Source: an uncultured Pelagibacteraceae bacterium
GTDB lineage: Bacteria > Pseudomonadota > Alphaproteobacteria > Pelagibacterales > Pelagibacteraceae
NCBI GenBank assembly: GCA_902616245.1
Contig: CACMSB010000007.1
Span: 1-55,049, forward strand
Length of the DNA stretch: 55,049 nt
Direction: 5' to 3'
Numbering within the stretch: position 1 is the stretch's first letter; the number at the start of each line of letters is the position of its first letter. Under the pieces are notes generated by a model. That model was not told the origin of the DNA, did not search any database, and saw only the letters and a list, made by a program, of their open reading frames with translations. Of this stretch, positions 44,232-54,964 are shown one piece after another. The position numbers were made by a program, and so were the translations under genes.

Positions 44232-45377
44232 GTGAATTTTAAGAAAATATTACCTCAGTTACTTACACTAGTTGTTGTTATCCTAGTGTTCGGTTTCTTT
44301 TCATATAACGCCCAAGTTAATATGGAAAATAGGGGTATCACATTTGGTTATGGTTTTTTATCTCAAGAATCTTCATTTGATGTTCAGTTTTCATTAATAG
44401 AATATGATGGTTCACATTCTTATTTTAGAGCTTATTTAGTTGGATTATTAAATACTATTTTAGTTTCAGTTATTGGAATTGTATTTGCAACTATAATTGG
44501 AGTTGTGGTTGGAATAGCTAGATTATCAAGTAATTATCTTATTGAACGAACTGCAGCAATTTATGTGGAATTTTTTAGAAATATTCCTTTGTTATTGCAA
44601 ATATTTTTTTGGTATTTTGCTGCATTAAGAGCATTACCTTTACCAGAAAAAGCAGAACCAATATTTGGAGTTTTCTTTTTAACTATTAAAGGTTTTTTTG
44701 TTCCAGCTTTTATTTGGAATAATTTAGATATCTTTATTTATTCAGTGATTGCAGCAATAATTGCAATAGTTTTTGTAAGATTATACGCAAAAAAAAAGCA
44801 AGAAAATCAAGGAATTCAAACTCCTGTTTTATTAATTTCAATTGGTCTTTTATTTATTTTACCATTATTAAGTTTTTTACTAGGAGGGGTTAATGCATCG
44901 ATTGAAATACCAGTTATTGAACAATTATCACAAACATCCTTTACCTATAAAGGTGGCCTTAAATTACCTCCAGAATTAATTTCATTAGCATTAGCTTTAT
45001 CTTTGTATACAGCAACTTTTATAGCAGAATGTGTAAGAGCTGGAGTTCAAGGTGTTAGTAAAGGTCAAAAAGAAGCTGCAGCTTCAATTGGTTTAACTCC
45101 TAATCAAGTTCTGAAATTAGTTGTTATGCCACAAGCTTTGAGGATCATAATTCCTCCAACAACTAATCAATATTTAAATTTAACTAAAAATTCTTCACTT
45201 GCTGCTGCTATTGCGTATCCAGACCTAGTACTTGTTTTTGCAGGAACTGCTTTGATGCAAACAGGAAGAGCAATAGAGATTGTTTCAATTACAATGTTAA
45301 CTTATTTAACTTTAAGCATAACAATCTCAATATTTATGAATTGGTATAACAAAAAAATAGCTATTAAAGAAAAATAA
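44232..45377 (+). CDS. aapQ: General L-amino acid ABC transporter, permease AapQ
   Basis: Inner-membrane permease of the His/Glu/Gln type. The 381 residues have about eight membrane segments, the N-terminal SYFRAYLVGLLNTILVS that begins the BPD domain, FFRNIPLLLQIFFWYF, and the EAA loop AECVRAGVQGVSKGQKEAAASIGL with LVVMPQALRIIIPPTTNQYLNLTKNSSLAAAIAYPDL. The start is GTG at 44,232, directly after the terminator hairpin. It shares one base with aapM. Confidence 0.95.
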   Translation: MNFKKILPQLLTLVVVILVFGFFSYNAQVNMENRGITFGYGFLSQESSFDVQFSLIEYDGSHSYFRAYLVGLLNTILVSVIGIVFATIIGVVVGIARLSSNYLIERTAAIYVEFFRNIPLLLQIFFWYFAALRALPLPEKAEPIFGVFFLTIKGFFVPAFIWNNLDIFIYSVIAAIIAIVFVRLYAKKKQENQGIQTPVLLISIGLLFILPLLSFLLGGVNASIEIPVIEQLSQTSFTYKGGLKLPPELISLALALSLYTATFIAECVRAGVQGVSKGQKEAAASIGLTPNQVLKLVVMPQALRIIIPPTTNQYLNLTKNSSLAAAIAYPDLVLVFAGTALMQTGRAIEIVSITMLTYLTLSITISIFMNWYNKKIAIKEK

Positions 45378-46819
45378 TGAATAAATTAAATTTTTTATCA
45401 CCAGACAAAAATAATTTATACGCATATTTGTATTCAGGTATTAGTTTATTTTCTCTTAGTATTTTATTAGTATTCTTGAACTCTTTTTTCAGTTTAGATT
45501 TAACTAGCTTTTTACCAGGAACAATAAGTTATTTTTTACCTCTAATTATTGGCTTTATTGGCTTGCATTTAATAAGAATTGAATATTCAGGTATAAAATT
45601 TTTAGACATTGTTAACAAAAATATTAATACAAATAAATTTAATGCTCTTTTGTCGTTATTAATTATTTTTGCAGTTATAAAATCGATTCCACCACTTTTG
45701 AGTTGGTTTATAATCGATGCTAATTTTGCTGGTGACTCAAAAGATGCATGTTCTGGATCTGGAGCATGTTGGGCTTATATAAAAACTTGGTTTAATAGAT
45801 TTATGTATGGAATGTATCCAAATGCTGAACAATGGAGAATAAACTTATCATTTATCGCTCTTGCTTTTCTTGGTGGAGTAGGATTTTTTGCAACAGAAAA
45901 ATTCAAAAAATATCTAACATTATATTATGTTGTTATTTATCCAATAATTGCATTTTTATTTATATTCTTTTTTATTTCTGGTGGTCCAATATTTTTTGAT
46001 TTTTCATATGGAATTATTGCAGCAGTGATCTCTATTATAATAGGTTTTTTTATTCCATCTAAATTTAAAATGTATTATTTTTTAATAATACCAATCACGA
46101 TTTATATATTATTAAAGTATGTCTTTTTTTACGAAGAATTAATAGAATTGGGAAAGATACAAGCTTTCGAATGGGTTGAAACTGGGGCTTGGGGTGGATT
46201 ATCACTAACTTTTATAGTTTCATTTTTCTGTTTAATATTCTGTTTTCCAGTAGGCTTATTCTTATCATTAGGGAGAAGATCTGACCTACCAATAATTAAA
46301 TATATTTCTATAGGATTTATAGAATTTTGGAGAGGGGTACCTTTAATCACAGTTTTATTTATGTCTTCTGTTATGTTTCCAATGTTTCTTCCAGAGGACA
46401 TGTTTATTGATAAACTTGTTAGAGTTATAATTGCTATATCTTTATTTGAAGCTGCTTATGTAGCAGAAGTAATAAGAGGAGGTTTACAGGCTTTACCAAG
46501 AGGGCAATATGATGCTGCAAAATCTTTAGGAATGGGTTACTGGAAAATGCATATATTTGTTATTTTACCACAAGCCCTTAAATTAGTAATTCCTGGTATA
46601 GCAAATACATTTTTGGCACTTGTAAAAGATACACCATTAATATTTGTTGTTGGTCTCCTAGAAATTGTAGGAATGCTTAATCTTGCGAAAACAAATCCTG
46701 AATGGTTAGGTTTTGCAATGGAAGGCTATGTATTTGCTTCAATAGTATTTTTTATTATTTGCTATGCAATGAGTAAATATAGTTATAATTTAGAGCAAAA
46801 ATATAAAACTGAGAGATAA
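45377..46819 (+). CDS. aapM: General L-amino acid ABC transporter, permease AapM
   Basis: Second permease of the Aap pair, forming the heterodimer with AapQ. In 480 residues the first half has several extra membrane segments and a periplasmic loop ([17 protein letters not shown]), typical of AapM. The BPD domain follows: [53 protein letters not shown], and EAA loop [29 protein letters not shown] with [24 protein letters not shown]. It shares one base with aapP. Confidence 0.95.
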   Translation: MNKLNFLSPDKNNLYAYLYSGISLFSLSILLVFLNSFFSLDLTSFLPGTISYFLPLIIGFIGLHLIRIEYSGIKFLDIVNKNINTNKFNALLSLLIIFAVIKSIPPLLSWFIIDANFAGDSKDACSGSGACWAYIKTWFNRFMYGMYPNAEQWRINLSFIALAFLGGVGFFATEKFKKYLTLYYVVIYPIIAFLFIFFFISGGPIFFDFSYGIIAAVISIIIGFFIPSKFKMYYFLIIPITIYILLKYVFFYEELIELGKIQAFEWVETGAWGGLSLTFIVSFFCLIFCFPVGLFLSLGRRSDLPIIKYISIGFIEFWRGVPLITVLFMSSVMFPMFLPEDMFIDKLVRVIIAISLFEAAYVAEVIRGGLQALPRGQYDAAKSLGMGYWKMHIFVILPQALKLVIPGIANTFLALVKDTPLIFVVGLLEIVGMLNLAKTNPEWLGFAMEGYVFASIVFFIICYAMSKYSYNLEQKYKTER

Positions 46820-47553
46820 TGTCAGATAAAATAATTCAAATAAAAGAAATGAATAAATGGTTTGGAGATTTCCAAGTCTTAAAAAATATTAATTTAGATG
46901 TAGAAAAGAATAAAAAAATTGTTGTCTGTGGGCCATCTGGCTCAGGTAAATCTACATTAATAAGATGTATTAATAGACTTGAAGAACACCAAGAAGGATC
47001 AATTGTCGTTGATGGAACTGAATTAACTGAAGAAACTAAGAATATAGAACAAATAAGAGCTGAGGTTGGAATGGTATTTCAACAATTTAATTTATTTCCA
47101 CATTTATCAATATTGGATAATTGTACGTTAGCTCCTATATGGGTAAAAAAAATGCCCAAAAAAGATGCCGAGACATTAGCTTTAAAACATTTAGAAAAAG
47201 TTCAAATTGCTGATCAAGCCTATAAATATCCGGGCCAACTTTCTGGTGGTCAACAACAAAGATGTGCAATAGCAAGAGCATTATGTATGGAGCCAAAAAT
47301 AATGCTTTTTGATGAACCAACATCAGCATTAGATCCTGAAATGATTAAAGAAGTTTTAGATGCAATGGTTAATTTAGCTAAGGCTGGTATGACCATGATT
47401 GTTGTAACACATGAGATGGGGTTTGCAAAAGAAGTTGCAGATGAAGTTATTTTTATGGACGAAGGTATGATTGTAGAACAGGCAGAAACAAAAGAGTTCT
47501 TTGCTAACCCAAAAAGCGACAGAACAAAGCTTTTTTTGAGCCAAATATTATAA
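46819..47553 (+). CDS. aapP: General L-amino acid ABC transporter, ATP-binding protein AapP
   Basis: ATPase of the Aap transporter, 244 residues. It starts [26 protein letters not shown]. Walker A is GPSGSGKST, the Q-loop [16 protein letters not shown], the signature LSGGQQQR, Walker [16 protein letters not shown] and the switch histidine VTHEMGFA, with [15 protein letters not shown] near the end, typical of polar amino acid ATPases. It ends the aap operon; I see no clear terminator after it. Confidence 0.97.
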   Translation: MSDKIIQIKEMNKWFGDFQVLKNINLDVEKNKKIVVCGPSGSGKSTLIRCINRLEEHQEGSIVVDGTELTEETKNIEQIRAEVGMVFQQFNLFPHLSILDNCTLAPIWVKKMPKKDAETLALKHLEKVQIADQAYKYPGQLSGGQQQRCAIARALCMEPKIMLFDEPTSALDPEMIKEVLDAMVNLAKAGMTMIVVTHEMGFAKEVADEVIFMDEGMIVEQAETKEFFANPKSDRTKLFLSQIL

Positions 47554-47698
47554 AAATTATAACTAAATTGCTAAAAAGTCGCTTGACAGCTTTATAAAAT
47601 CTTAAAAATTATTATTCTTTTTAAAATTATTTTACTTGAAATAACTTTTTGATTTCTATTAACTCAACATATTATTTTTAATTAAAGAGGGGTCTTTG

Positions 47699-48070
47699 AT
47701 GGAAGAAAATTTCAATAAACATCTAGGTAATAAATTAAAACTTAGACGTTTGGCTTTAGGTTTAACTCAAACTAAAGTCGCAAAAGCAATAAATGTTACA
47801 TTTCAACAAATACAAAAATATGAAAAAGGAACAAATGGTGTAAGTTCGATTAGATTACTACAACTATCTAACTATCTAAAAGTACCAATAAACTATTTTT
47901 TTGAAGATTTTTCAGAATATTTGATAAACTTAGAAAAATCCAAAGAAGGTCATATGAATGTTAACTATAATTTTTTAGTTAAAGTTTATTCTGAACTTAC
48001 TCAAGATCAAAAAATTAAGTTTAGTAAAAACATACAGATCAACCAGGTAAATATTTCAAAAACAGGATAA
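47699..48070 (+). CDS. XRE-family helix-turn-helix regulator
   Basis: A 123-residue DNA-binding protein. The cro/C1-type helix-turn-helix is at about residues 10-65 (LGNKLKLRRLALGLTQTKVAKAINVTFQQIQKYEKGTNGVSS, broken here only by family variation), followed by IRLLQLSNYLKVPINYFFEDF and a lysine-rich tail. The ATG at 47,699 has a clear AGAGGGG site (47,686-47,692); a TTG one codon upstream is not needed. A TTGACA lies at 47,583-47,588, but no good -10 follows. It may control the aap genes upstream, but that is only proximity. Targets are unknown. Confidence 0.85.
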   Translation: MEENFNKHLGNKLKLRRLALGLTQTKVAKAINVTFQQIQKYEKGTNGVSSIRLLQLSNYLKVPINYFFEDFSEYLINLEKSKEGHMNVNYNFLVKVYSELTQDQKIKFSKNIQINQVNISKTG

Positions 48071-48083
48071 CTAATTTTTAAAT

Positions 48084-48159
48084 TGGCTCCTCGGGCAGGA
48101 CTCGAACCTGCGACCAATTGATTAACAGTCAACTGCTCTACCAACTGAGCTACCGAGGA
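48084..48159 (-). tRNA. tRNA-Asn (anticodon GTT)
   Basis: On the - strand: acceptor TCCTCGG pairs with CCGAGGA, D arm GCTC/GAGC, anticodon loop CTGTTAA with anticodon GTT, T arm GCAGG-TTCGAGT-CCTGC, discriminator G and encoded CCA; 76 bases. It converges with the XRE gene and is followed by 53 AT-rich bases before tRNA-Cys. Confidence 0.97.
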
Positions 48160-48212
48160 ATGTAAAATCACAACTTACTTTTTTTTTATATTATCTCAAC
48201 AAAAATAATTTG

Positions 48213-48286
48213 TGGAGGCAACGCCCGGAATCGAACCGGGATACAAGGATTTGCAATCCTCTGCGTAACCATTCCGCCACGTTGCC
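48213..48286 (-). tRNA. tRNA-Cys (anticodon GCA)
   Basis: On the - strand: acceptor GGCAACG pairs with CGTTGCC, D arm GCGG..CGC, anticodon stem GAGGA/TCCTT with loop TTGCAAA (anticodon GCA), T arm CCGGG-TTCGATT type, discriminator T and encoded CCA; 74 bases. It is probably cotranscribed with tRNA-Asn and divergent from valS. Confidence 0.97.
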
Positions 48287-48349
48287 ATGAATTAAATATT
48301 CAATGAGGACATATATAATTAATTTTATAATTTAGTCTATAAATTTAAC

Positions 48350-48401
48350 GGATAATTTCATTGTTGTTTATTGATATGATTAATTTATAAAATAATTATC
48401 C
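48350..48401 (+). promoter_or_regulatory. Inverted repeat ending at the valS start codon
   Basis: GGATAATT (48,350-48,357) and AATTATCC (48,394-48,401) are perfect inverted arms with 36 bases between. The right arm ends on the base before the valS ATG, and no Shine-Dalgarno sequence is visible there. If transcribed, the stem would block the start region. The arms are AT-rich, so chance is possible. Confidence 0.3.
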
Positions 48402-51029
48402 ATGAGTTCAGACAAATATATTCACGAAAATGTTGAAAATAAGATTTATTCTTATTGGGAAGAAAAAAATTTATTTAAACCAAAATCTAACAAAAAACAA
48501 TTTTCAATAGTTATCCCTCCACCGAATGTAACTGGTAGTCTTCATATGGGTCATGCACTAAATAATTCTATTCAAGACTTATTAACTCGTTATCATCGAA
48601 TGAATAATTTTGAAACTTTATGGCAACCTGGAACTGACCATGCAGGTATTGCTACACAAGCATTAGTGGAAAAAAAACTTAAATCTGAAGGTATTGATAA
48701 AAATGATTTAGGAAGAGAAAAGTTTATTGAAAAAGTTTGGGAATGGAAAGGTCAATATGGTGACATAATAATTAATCAATTAAAAAAATTAGGCTGTTCG
48801 TGTGACTGGTCTAGAAATGCCTTTACCATGGACGATAATCTATCAAAATCTGTATTAAAAGTTTTTGTTGAAATGTACAAAAATGGATTAATTTACAAAT
48901 CAAAAAAATTAGTCAATTGGGACACTGTTTTAAAAACAGCTATATCGGATTTAGAAGTAGATCAAAGAGAAGTTAACTCAAAACTATACCACATCAATTA
49001 TCCAATAGAAGGATCCGATAAATTTATAACTATTGCAACAACTAGACCAGAAACCATGTTAGGTGATACAGCTGTTGCTGTTAATCCATCAGATGAAAGA
49101 TACAAATCATTAGTAAATAAAAATGTAATAGTTCCAATAGTTGATAGAAAAATAAAAATTATTGAAGATGATTATGCTGATCCTGAACAAGGTACTGGAG
49201 CTGTTAAAATTACGCCAGCACATGATTTCAATGATTATGAAGTAGGGGAGAGAAACAATTTAGAAATCATAAATATTTTTACACCAGATGGTAAAATTAA
49301 TGAAAATGCACCTGATAATTATATTGGGCTTGATAGATTTGAAGCTAGAAAAAGAATTCTAAAAGAACTAACTGATAAAAACTTATTTGTTAAAGAAGAG
49401 AAAATTAAAAATAAAGTTCCTTATGGCGATAGATCTAATTCTATAATTGAACCCTATTTAACGGAGCAATGGTTTGCAGATGCTAAGAAACTTTCAATAA
49501 AAGCAAAAGAAATAGTAAATAATAAAACAACTAATTTTTTTCCTGTTAATTGGACAAAAACATATTTTCAATGGATGGATAATATAGAACCATGGTGTAT
49601 TTCAAGACAGCTTTGGTGGGGTCATCAAATACCTGCATGGTATGGTCCTGATGGAGAAATATTTGTAGATGAAACAGAAGAAGGTGCAAATAAATTAGCT
49701 AAAGAACATTATAAAAAAGATGTTGAATTAATTAGAGATCCAGATGTTCTTGATACATGGTTTTCATCTGGTTTATGGCCTTTTGCAACTCTAGGATGGC
49801 CAGAAAAAAATGAATATTTAGAAAAATTTTATCCAACCTCAGTATTGGTAACAGGATTTGATATCATTTTCTTTTGGGTTGCAAGAATGATTATGTTTGG
49901 AATGGAATTTCAAAACAAAGAACCTTTTAAAAATATTTATGTTCATGCATTAGTTAGAGATGAAAAAGGTCAAAAAATGTCAAAGTCTAAAGGCAATGTA
50001 ATTGATCCATTAGAGTTAATAGAAAAATATAGCGCTGATGCATTAAGATTTACACTTTTATCAATGGCATCTCCAGGACGAGATGTAAAGTTATCAGAGG
50101 ATAGAGTTAAAGGTTATAGAAATTTTTTAAATAAAATATGGAACGCAAATAACTTTCTTATTCAAAATGATTGTAAATTTGAAAATATAGAAACGCATAA
50201 TGATTTAAAACTAAATATTAATAAATGGATTTTTGTTGAATTCACTAACACTAATGAAAAGATCAAAAAATCAATAGATAGTTATCGATTTGATGAGGCT
50301 GCAAGAATTGCATATCAATTTGTATGGCATTCATTCTGTGATTGGTATTTAGAATTATCTAAAACTGTCTTTTATTCAGAAAATAATGAAAATATCGAAG
50401 AAACAAGAAATGTAGCTAGCTTCATATTTACTCAAATTCTAGTTATTTTGCACCCATTCATTCCATTTTTAACTGAGGAAATATGGTTAAAAAATAAATT
50501 GGATAAAGATGGAAAAGATTTTCTTATGTTAAAAAACTGGTCTGAAGTCAGTGCTAATAGAGATAAAGACTCTGATGAAGTAAATGAAATAATTGAATTT
50601 GTCTCATCTATACGTTCTTTTAAAAATGAAATAGAAATAAGCCCTGGATCATTTGTTAAAATCCTAGTGAACAAAATAAATCCCGAAATTAAGAAATTTA
50701 TTGAAAATAACTCTAATACATTAAAAAAAATTGGCAGAATTAATGAATTTGTAAATGAAGATATTAAAAAACCTTCAGCAAACTTGGTTATCAAAGGTGA
50801 AATATTCAAAATTTACTTTGATGAAGATGTAGATTTGTCAAAAATTAAAGAAACATTATTAAATAAAAAGAATAAAATTGAGAAAGAGATGGATAAAATA
50901 AATACAAGGCTAAATAATAAAAGTTTTATTGAAAGAGCTCCAAATGATATTGTTGAGCAAGAAAAGTCTAACTTTATTAATTTAGAAAAAGATGTTAATA
51001 AATTAAATTATACTTTAGAAAGTCTATAA
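48402..51029 (+). CDS. valS: Valyl-tRNA synthetase
   Basis: Class I synthetase charging tRNA-Val, 875 residues. The HIGH-type motif is in [17 protein letters not shown] near residue 45; the CP1 editing domain follows ([34 protein letters not shown]); then [28 protein letters not shown] and KMSKS as [14 protein letters not shown]. The anticodon-binding domain and a C-terminal coiled coil (about 810-875) complete it. It is divergent from the two tRNAs and shares one base with ilvD. Confidence 0.98.
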   Translation: MSSDKYIHENVENKIYSYWEEKNLFKPKSNKKQFSIVIPPPNVTGSLHMGHALNNSIQDLLTRYHRMNNFETLWQPGTDHAGIATQALVEKKLKSEGIDKNDLGREKFIEKVWEWKGQYGDIIINQLKKLGCSCDWSRNAFTMDDNLSKSVLKVFVEMYKNGLIYKSKKLVNWDTVLKTAISDLEVDQREVNSKLYHINYPIEGSDKFITIATTRPETMLGDTAVAVNPSDERYKSLVNKNVIVPIVDRKIKIIEDDYADPEQGTGAVKITPAHDFNDYEVGERNNLEIINIFTPDGKINENAPDNYIGLDRFEARKRILKELTDKNLFVKEEKIKNKVPYGDRSNSIIEPYLTEQWFADAKKLSIKAKEIVNNKTTNFFPVNWTKTYFQWMDNIEPWCISRQLWWGHQIPAWYGPDGEIFVDETEEGANKLAKEHYKKDVELIRDPDVLDTWFSSGLWPFATLGWPEKNEYLEKFYPTSVLVTGFDIIFFWVARMIMFGMEFQNKEPFKNIYVHALVRDEKGQKMSKSKGNVIDPLELIEKYSADALRFTLLSMASPGRDVKLSEDRVKGYRNFLNKIWNANNFLIQNDCKFENIETHNDLKLNINKWIFVEFTNTNEKIKKSIDSYRFDEAARIAYQFVWHSFCDWYLELSKTVFYSENNENIEETRNVASFIFTQILVILHPFIPFLTEEIWLKNKLDKDGKDFLMLKNWSEVSANRDKDSDEVNEIIEFVSSIRSFKNEIEISPGSFVKILVNKINPEIKKFIENNSNTLKKIGRINEFVNEDIKKPSANLVIKGEIFKIYFDEDVDLSKIKETLLNKKNKIEKEMDKINTRLNNKSFIERAPNDIVEQEKSNFINLEKDVNKLNYTLESL

Positions 51030-52747
51030 TGCGGAAATTTAATAAAAAAAAACTACCAAGTAGATATACAACTGTAGGACCTGACAGAGCTCCACAAAGA
51101 TCCTTTTATTATGCAATGGATTTAACTGAAAAAGATGTTGCAAAACCTTTTGTAGGTGTTGTTTCAACTTGGAATGAGGCTGCACCTTGTAACATTAATT
51201 TAATGAAACAAGCCCAATTTGTAAAACAAGGTGTGAATTCATCAGGAGGAACACCTAGAGAATTTTGCACAATAACTGTTACTGATGGTATTGCTATGGG
51301 TCATGAAGGAATGAAATCCTCATTGATTTCAAGAGATGTAATTGCAGACTCTACTGAATTAACTGTAAGAGGTCATTGTTATGATGCTTTAGTTGGTTTA
51401 GCTGGCTGTGATAAATCTTTACCAGGTCTAATGATGTCTATGGTTAGATTAAATATTCCTAGTGTATTTATTTATGGAGGCTCAATACTTCCAGGTAGAT
51501 TTGAAGGTAAGGATGTTACTGTTGTTGATGTTTTTGAAGGTGTTGGAAAATATACATCTAAAAAAATGACAGCCCACGCTCTTAGAAAATTAGAATTAAA
51601 AGCTTGTCCAAGTGCTGGTGCTTGTGGTGGTCAATTTACTGCAAATACAATGGCATGTGTTTCAGAAGCAATTGGATTAGCTTTACCATATTCTGCAGGA
51701 ACTCCCGCTCCTTACAAAGAGAGACATAAGTATGCCATTAATAGCGGTAAAGCGGTGATGAAACTTTTAGAAAAAAATATTAGACCAAGAGATATTGTTA
51801 CAAGAAAAGCATTAGAAAATGCTGCAACAGTTGTTGCTGCAACAGGAGGATCTACTAATGCAGGTTTACATTTACCAGCAATTGCAAATGAAATTGGTAT
51901 TAAATTTGATTTAATGGATGTTGCAAAAATTTTTAAAAGAACTCCTTATCTTGCTGATTTAAAACCTGGTGGAAAATATGTTGCAAAAGATATGTGGGAA
52001 GCAGGTGGTGTTCCAATGCTTTTAAAAACTCTTTACGATGGTGGATATATTCATGGAGATTGTATGACCGTTACAGGAAAGACAATGAGAGAGAATTTAA
52101 AAAATGTGAAATTTAATCCAAAACAAAAAGTAATGAGAAGTTATAAAAATCCAATTACACCAACTGGTGGTGTTGTTGGATTAAGAGGTAACTTAGCTCC
52201 AGAAGGTGGAATTGTTAAAATTGCAGGTTTGAAAAAATTACAATTTACTGGAAGAGCAAGATGTTTTGACTCTGAGGAAAAAGCTTACAAAGCTGTAAAA
52301 GAAAGAAAATACAAAGACGGTGATATAATTATAATTAGATACGAAGGTCCAAAAGGTGGTCCAGGAATGAGAGAAATGTTGCAGACAACAGCTGCAATTT
52401 ATGGACAAGGAAAAGGGGAGAAAGTAGCCCTTATAACTGACGGTAGGTTCTCTGGGGCTACCAGAGGCTTCTGTATCGGTCATGTGGGTCCTGAGGCCTC
52501 TATAGGCGGCCCAATAGCCCTTTTAAGGAACGGTGATGTAATTGATATAGATGCAAAAAAGGGGACTATTAACGTTAGATTAAGTAAAAAAGAGCTTAGT
52601 TTGAGAAAAAAGAAATGGAAGCAAAGAAAAATGAATTTTGGAAACGGAACTCTTTGGAAATATGCTCAAACAGTAGGTCCAGCTTACTTAGGAGCACCTA
52701 CGCATCCAGGTGGTAAAAACGAGGTTAAAACATACGCTGATATTTGA
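51029..52747 (+). CDS. ilvD: Dihydroxy-acid dehydratase
   Basis: Iron-sulfur enzyme making the keto acids for valine and isoleucine. The 572 residues have the cluster cysteines Cys54 (EAAPCNIN), Cys127 ([10 protein letters not shown]) and Cys199 ([14 protein letters not shown]), [14 protein letters not shown], and the conserved [20 protein letters not shown] end. The region coding this last block (52,441-52,520) is about 60% GC with codons such as GGG, GGC, CCC and AGG, unlike the rest of the gene. It overlaps the next ATG by one base. Confidence 0.96.
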   Translation: MRKFNKKKLPSRYTTVGPDRAPQRSFYYAMDLTEKDVAKPFVGVVSTWNEAAPCNINLMKQAQFVKQGVNSSGGTPREFCTITVTDGIAMGHEGMKSSLISRDVIADSTELTVRGHCYDALVGLAGCDKSLPGLMMSMVRLNIPSVFIYGGSILPGRFEGKDVTVVDVFEGVGKYTSKKMTAHALRKLELKACPSAGACGGQFTANTMACVSEAIGLALPYSAGTPAPYKERHKYAINSGKAVMKLLEKNIRPRDIVTRKALENAATVVAATGGSTNAGLHLPAIANEIGIKFDLMDVAKIFKRTPYLADLKPGGKYVAKDMWEAGGVPMLLKTLYDGGYIHGDCMTVTGKTMRENLKNVKFNPKQKVMRSYKNPITPTGGVVGLRGNLAPEGGIVKIAGLKKLQFTGRARCFDSEEKAYKAVKERKYKDGDIIIIRYEGPKGGPGMREMLQTTAAIYGQGKGEKVALITDGRFSGATRGFCIGHVGPEASIGGPIALLRNGDVIDIDAKKGTINVRLSKKELSLRKKKWKQRKMNFGNGTLWKYAQTVGPAYLGAPTHPGGKNEVKTYADI

Positions 52748-53949
52748 TGAAAATTAGACCTGTAATACTTTGTGGTGGTGCAGGAACACGCCTTTGGCCC
52801 AATTTAAAAAATACTCAAGCAAAACAATTTATTGATTTTGGCGGTTGGAATTTATTACAAAAAGCTTTTGAAAGAATAAATAACAATTCTTACGATTTTC
52901 CAATTATCAGTACAAATCTGAAGTATTTAAAGGATGTTAAGAAAACATTAAAAAAATCTAAAATTAAAAAATATAAAATTATATTAGAACCAGCAAAAAA
53001 AAACACAGCACCAGCAATTTTAGTAAGTGCTTTAATTAAAGAAATCCCATCTGATCAGCCAATAATGTTTTTTACTTCAGATCATTTGATTGAAAATCCA
53101 AGTATTTTAACAAGATCTTTAAAAACTAATGTTAAAAATTTAAGTGATGAAAATATATTTATATTTGGGATTAAACCAACTAGACCATCCAATGAATACG
53201 GATATTTAAAAACTAAAAGTATTAATAAGTTAAATAAAGTTACTAAATTTATTGAAAAACCAACAGAGCAAAAAGCCAAAAAGATAATTAAATCTGGAGG
53301 CTATTGGAACTCTGGTATGTTTTACTTAAAAAAATCATCAATAATCAATAACTTTAAAAAATATCAGCCTAGTATTTATAAAGCATGTCTAAAATCTTTA
53401 GAAAAATCTAAGGTTAGAAATAATACATATTTTTTAAATAAAAAATTCTTTGATAAATGTAAGGAAATTTCTTTTGATTATGCAATTCTTGAAAAATCAA
53501 AGAATATAAATGCAATAAAGCTTAGTATTCAATGGTCAGATCTTGGTAATTGGTTTGAAATATCAAAAATATATAAAAAAAATAAAAATAAATACTTTAA
53601 GAAAAAAAATGTTTTTCATAGACCATGGGGAAGATATACAAACCTATACGAGGGTAAAAACTTTTTGGTAAAAGAATTAGTGGTCAATTCTAAGTCTAAA
53701 TTAAGCTTACAAAAGCATTTTCATCGATCTGAATATTGGACCATTACTGATGGAAAACCTCTAATTACATTAAACAAGAAAAATTTCTTTAAAAAACCAG
53801 GAGAAAAAATATTTATCCCAAAAGAATCAATTCATCGAATAGAAAATAAATTTAAGAAAAAAGTAAAAATTATTGAAATACAAACTGGACCTATTTTAAT
53901 AGAGACAGATATAGTTAGATATCAAGATATTTACGGTAGAGTGAATTAA
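52747..53949 (+). CDS. manC: Mannose-1-phosphate guanylyltransferase / mannose-6-phosphate isomerase type
   Basis: Makes GDP-mannose for surface polysaccharide. The 400 residues start with the nucleotidyltransferase motif PVILCGGAGTRLWP, then FTSDHLIENP, KPTRPSNEYGYLK, FIEKPT, GGYWNSGMFYLKKSS and WSDLGNWFEI. The C-terminal cupin of type II isomerases follows from PWGRYTNLYEG, with SLQKHFHRSEYWTI and FIPKESIHRIEN. At 400 residues it is shorter than the usual 460-480, with the loss in the central region. The ATG at 52,747 shares a base with the ilvD stop; a TTG one codon earlier is not needed. Confidence 0.92.
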   Translation: MKIRPVILCGGAGTRLWPNLKNTQAKQFIDFGGWNLLQKAFERINNNSYDFPIISTNLKYLKDVKKTLKKSKIKKYKIILEPAKKNTAPAILVSALIKEIPSDQPIMFFTSDHLIENPSILTRSLKTNVKNLSDENIFIFGIKPTRPSNEYGYLKTKSINKLNKVTKFIEKPTEQKAKKIIKSGGYWNSGMFYLKKSSIINNFKKYQPSIYKACLKSLEKSKVRNNTYFLNKKFFDKCKEISFDYAILEKSKNINAIKLSIQWSDLGNWFEISKIYKKNKNKYFKKKNVFHRPWGRYTNLYEGKNFLVKELVVNSKSKLSLQKHFHRSEYWTITDGKPLITLNKKNFFKKPGEKIFIPKESIHRIENKFKKKVKIIEIQTGPILIETDIVRYQDIYGRVN

Positions 53950-53957
53950 TACTCTTT

Positions 53958-54797
53958 ATGGATACATTAGTATTTTCTGTCGTTTTATTGGCAGCACTAC
54001 TCCATGCCACTTGGAATGGTATGGTCAAAAAACACTCGGATAAAGCAGTTGCTCTAGCAGGTATAATTTTAGGGCATATACCTTTATCAATTGTTGCAAT
54101 CATCTTGTTACCCGCACCCTCAATAGAAAGTATACCTTATATCTTCGCAAGTATTGTTGTTCACATTGGTTATCAATGGTTCTTGCTTAAATCATATGAG
54201 ATTGGAGATTTGACAAAAGTCTATCCTATAGCAAGAGGCACAGGCCCTTTATTGGTAACGATCATTTCAATTCTATTGTTAGGAGTAGTGTTAAATAAAT
54301 TTATATTGATCTCTATTTTCTTAATATGTTTTGGTATTTTTTTTCTAGGTATTTCTGATTATAAAAACAGTAGCTTAAATGTTATTAAATTTTCGATAAT
54401 TACAGGTTTGTTTATTGGATCATACTCACTTGTAGATGGATATGGAGCAAGAGTGAGTAATTCTGCAATATCTTTTGTCAGCTGGTCTTTTATATTAAAC
54501 GCAATGATATTCCCATTTGTTCTCAGTTTAAGAGGTCAAAAGGATATTATTAAAAGGGTTTATAGAGATGGTAAAATGATATTTTTTTACGGTGTAACAT
54601 TATCATATGCTAGTTATGCCTTGGCTGTATGGGCATTTACAAAAGCTCCAATACCTGTTGTTACATCCTTAAGAGAAACAAGTATTTTATTATCAATATT
54701 TATTGGATATTTTTTATTAAAAGAAAGTATCAATTTAAAAAAAATCATATCAATTTTATTTATTTTAATAGGTGTGATTGGGATTAAATTATTTTAA
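53958..54797 (+). CDS. EamA/DMT-superfamily transporter
   Basis: A 279-residue membrane protein with about ten hydrophobic segments arranged as two EamA repeats (about 1-130 and 145-279). Features include LLHATWNGMVKKHSDK, YEIGDLTKVYPIARGTGPLLV and, in the second half, VVTSLRETSILLSIFIGYFLLKE, the common pattern of drug/metabolite exporters. The substrate cannot be read from sequence. It lies 8 bases after manC and ends the + strand run. Confidence 0.88.
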   Translation: MDTLVFSVVLLAALLHATWNGMVKKHSDKAVALAGIILGHIPLSIVAIILLPAPSIESIPYIFASIVVHIGYQWFLLKSYEIGDLTKVYPIARGTGPLLVTIISILLLGVVLNKFILISIFLICFGIFFLGISDYKNSSLNVIKFSIITGLFIGSYSLVDGYGARVSNSAISFVSWSFILNAMIFPFVLSLRGQKDIIKRVYRDGKMIFFYGVTLSYASYALAVWAFTKAPIPVVTSLRETSILLSIFIGYFLLKESINLKKIISILFILIGVIGIKLF

Positions 54798-54918
54798 TTA
54801 AATTGTAACAATCTATAAATATTTTTGTCATTAAAGTTTATTAAAAATAATTAACAAAAATTTTAAATAATAAAACATCTTCATTTCCTCTTTGTTTTAA
54901 AATTTTGTTGATTAACTA

Positions 54919-54950
54919 CCTTCCCCTTTTTGTTATAAAAAAGGGGAGGG
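54919..54950. terminator. Strong hairpin between convergent genes
   Basis: A 13-base-pair stem, left arm 54,919-54,931 (CCTTCCCCTTTTT) and right arm 54,938-54,950 (AAAAAGGGGAGGG), with one T-G pair and the loop GTTATA. It lies 121 bases after the EamA gene on + and 14 bases after the lysine-rich gene on -. A short U-rich run follows on the + side (54,955-54,959). It probably serves as a shared terminator. The stretch 54,798-54,918 before it is AT-rich and has no gene that I can see. Confidence 0.7.
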
Positions 54951-54964
54951 ACAATTTTTATACA

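Noticed and set aside
47583..47598. TTGACA plus TATAAA as a complete promoter for the XRE gene
   Set aside because: The two elements are only four bases apart, which cannot work as -35 and -10; the TTGACA is kept only as a possible -35.
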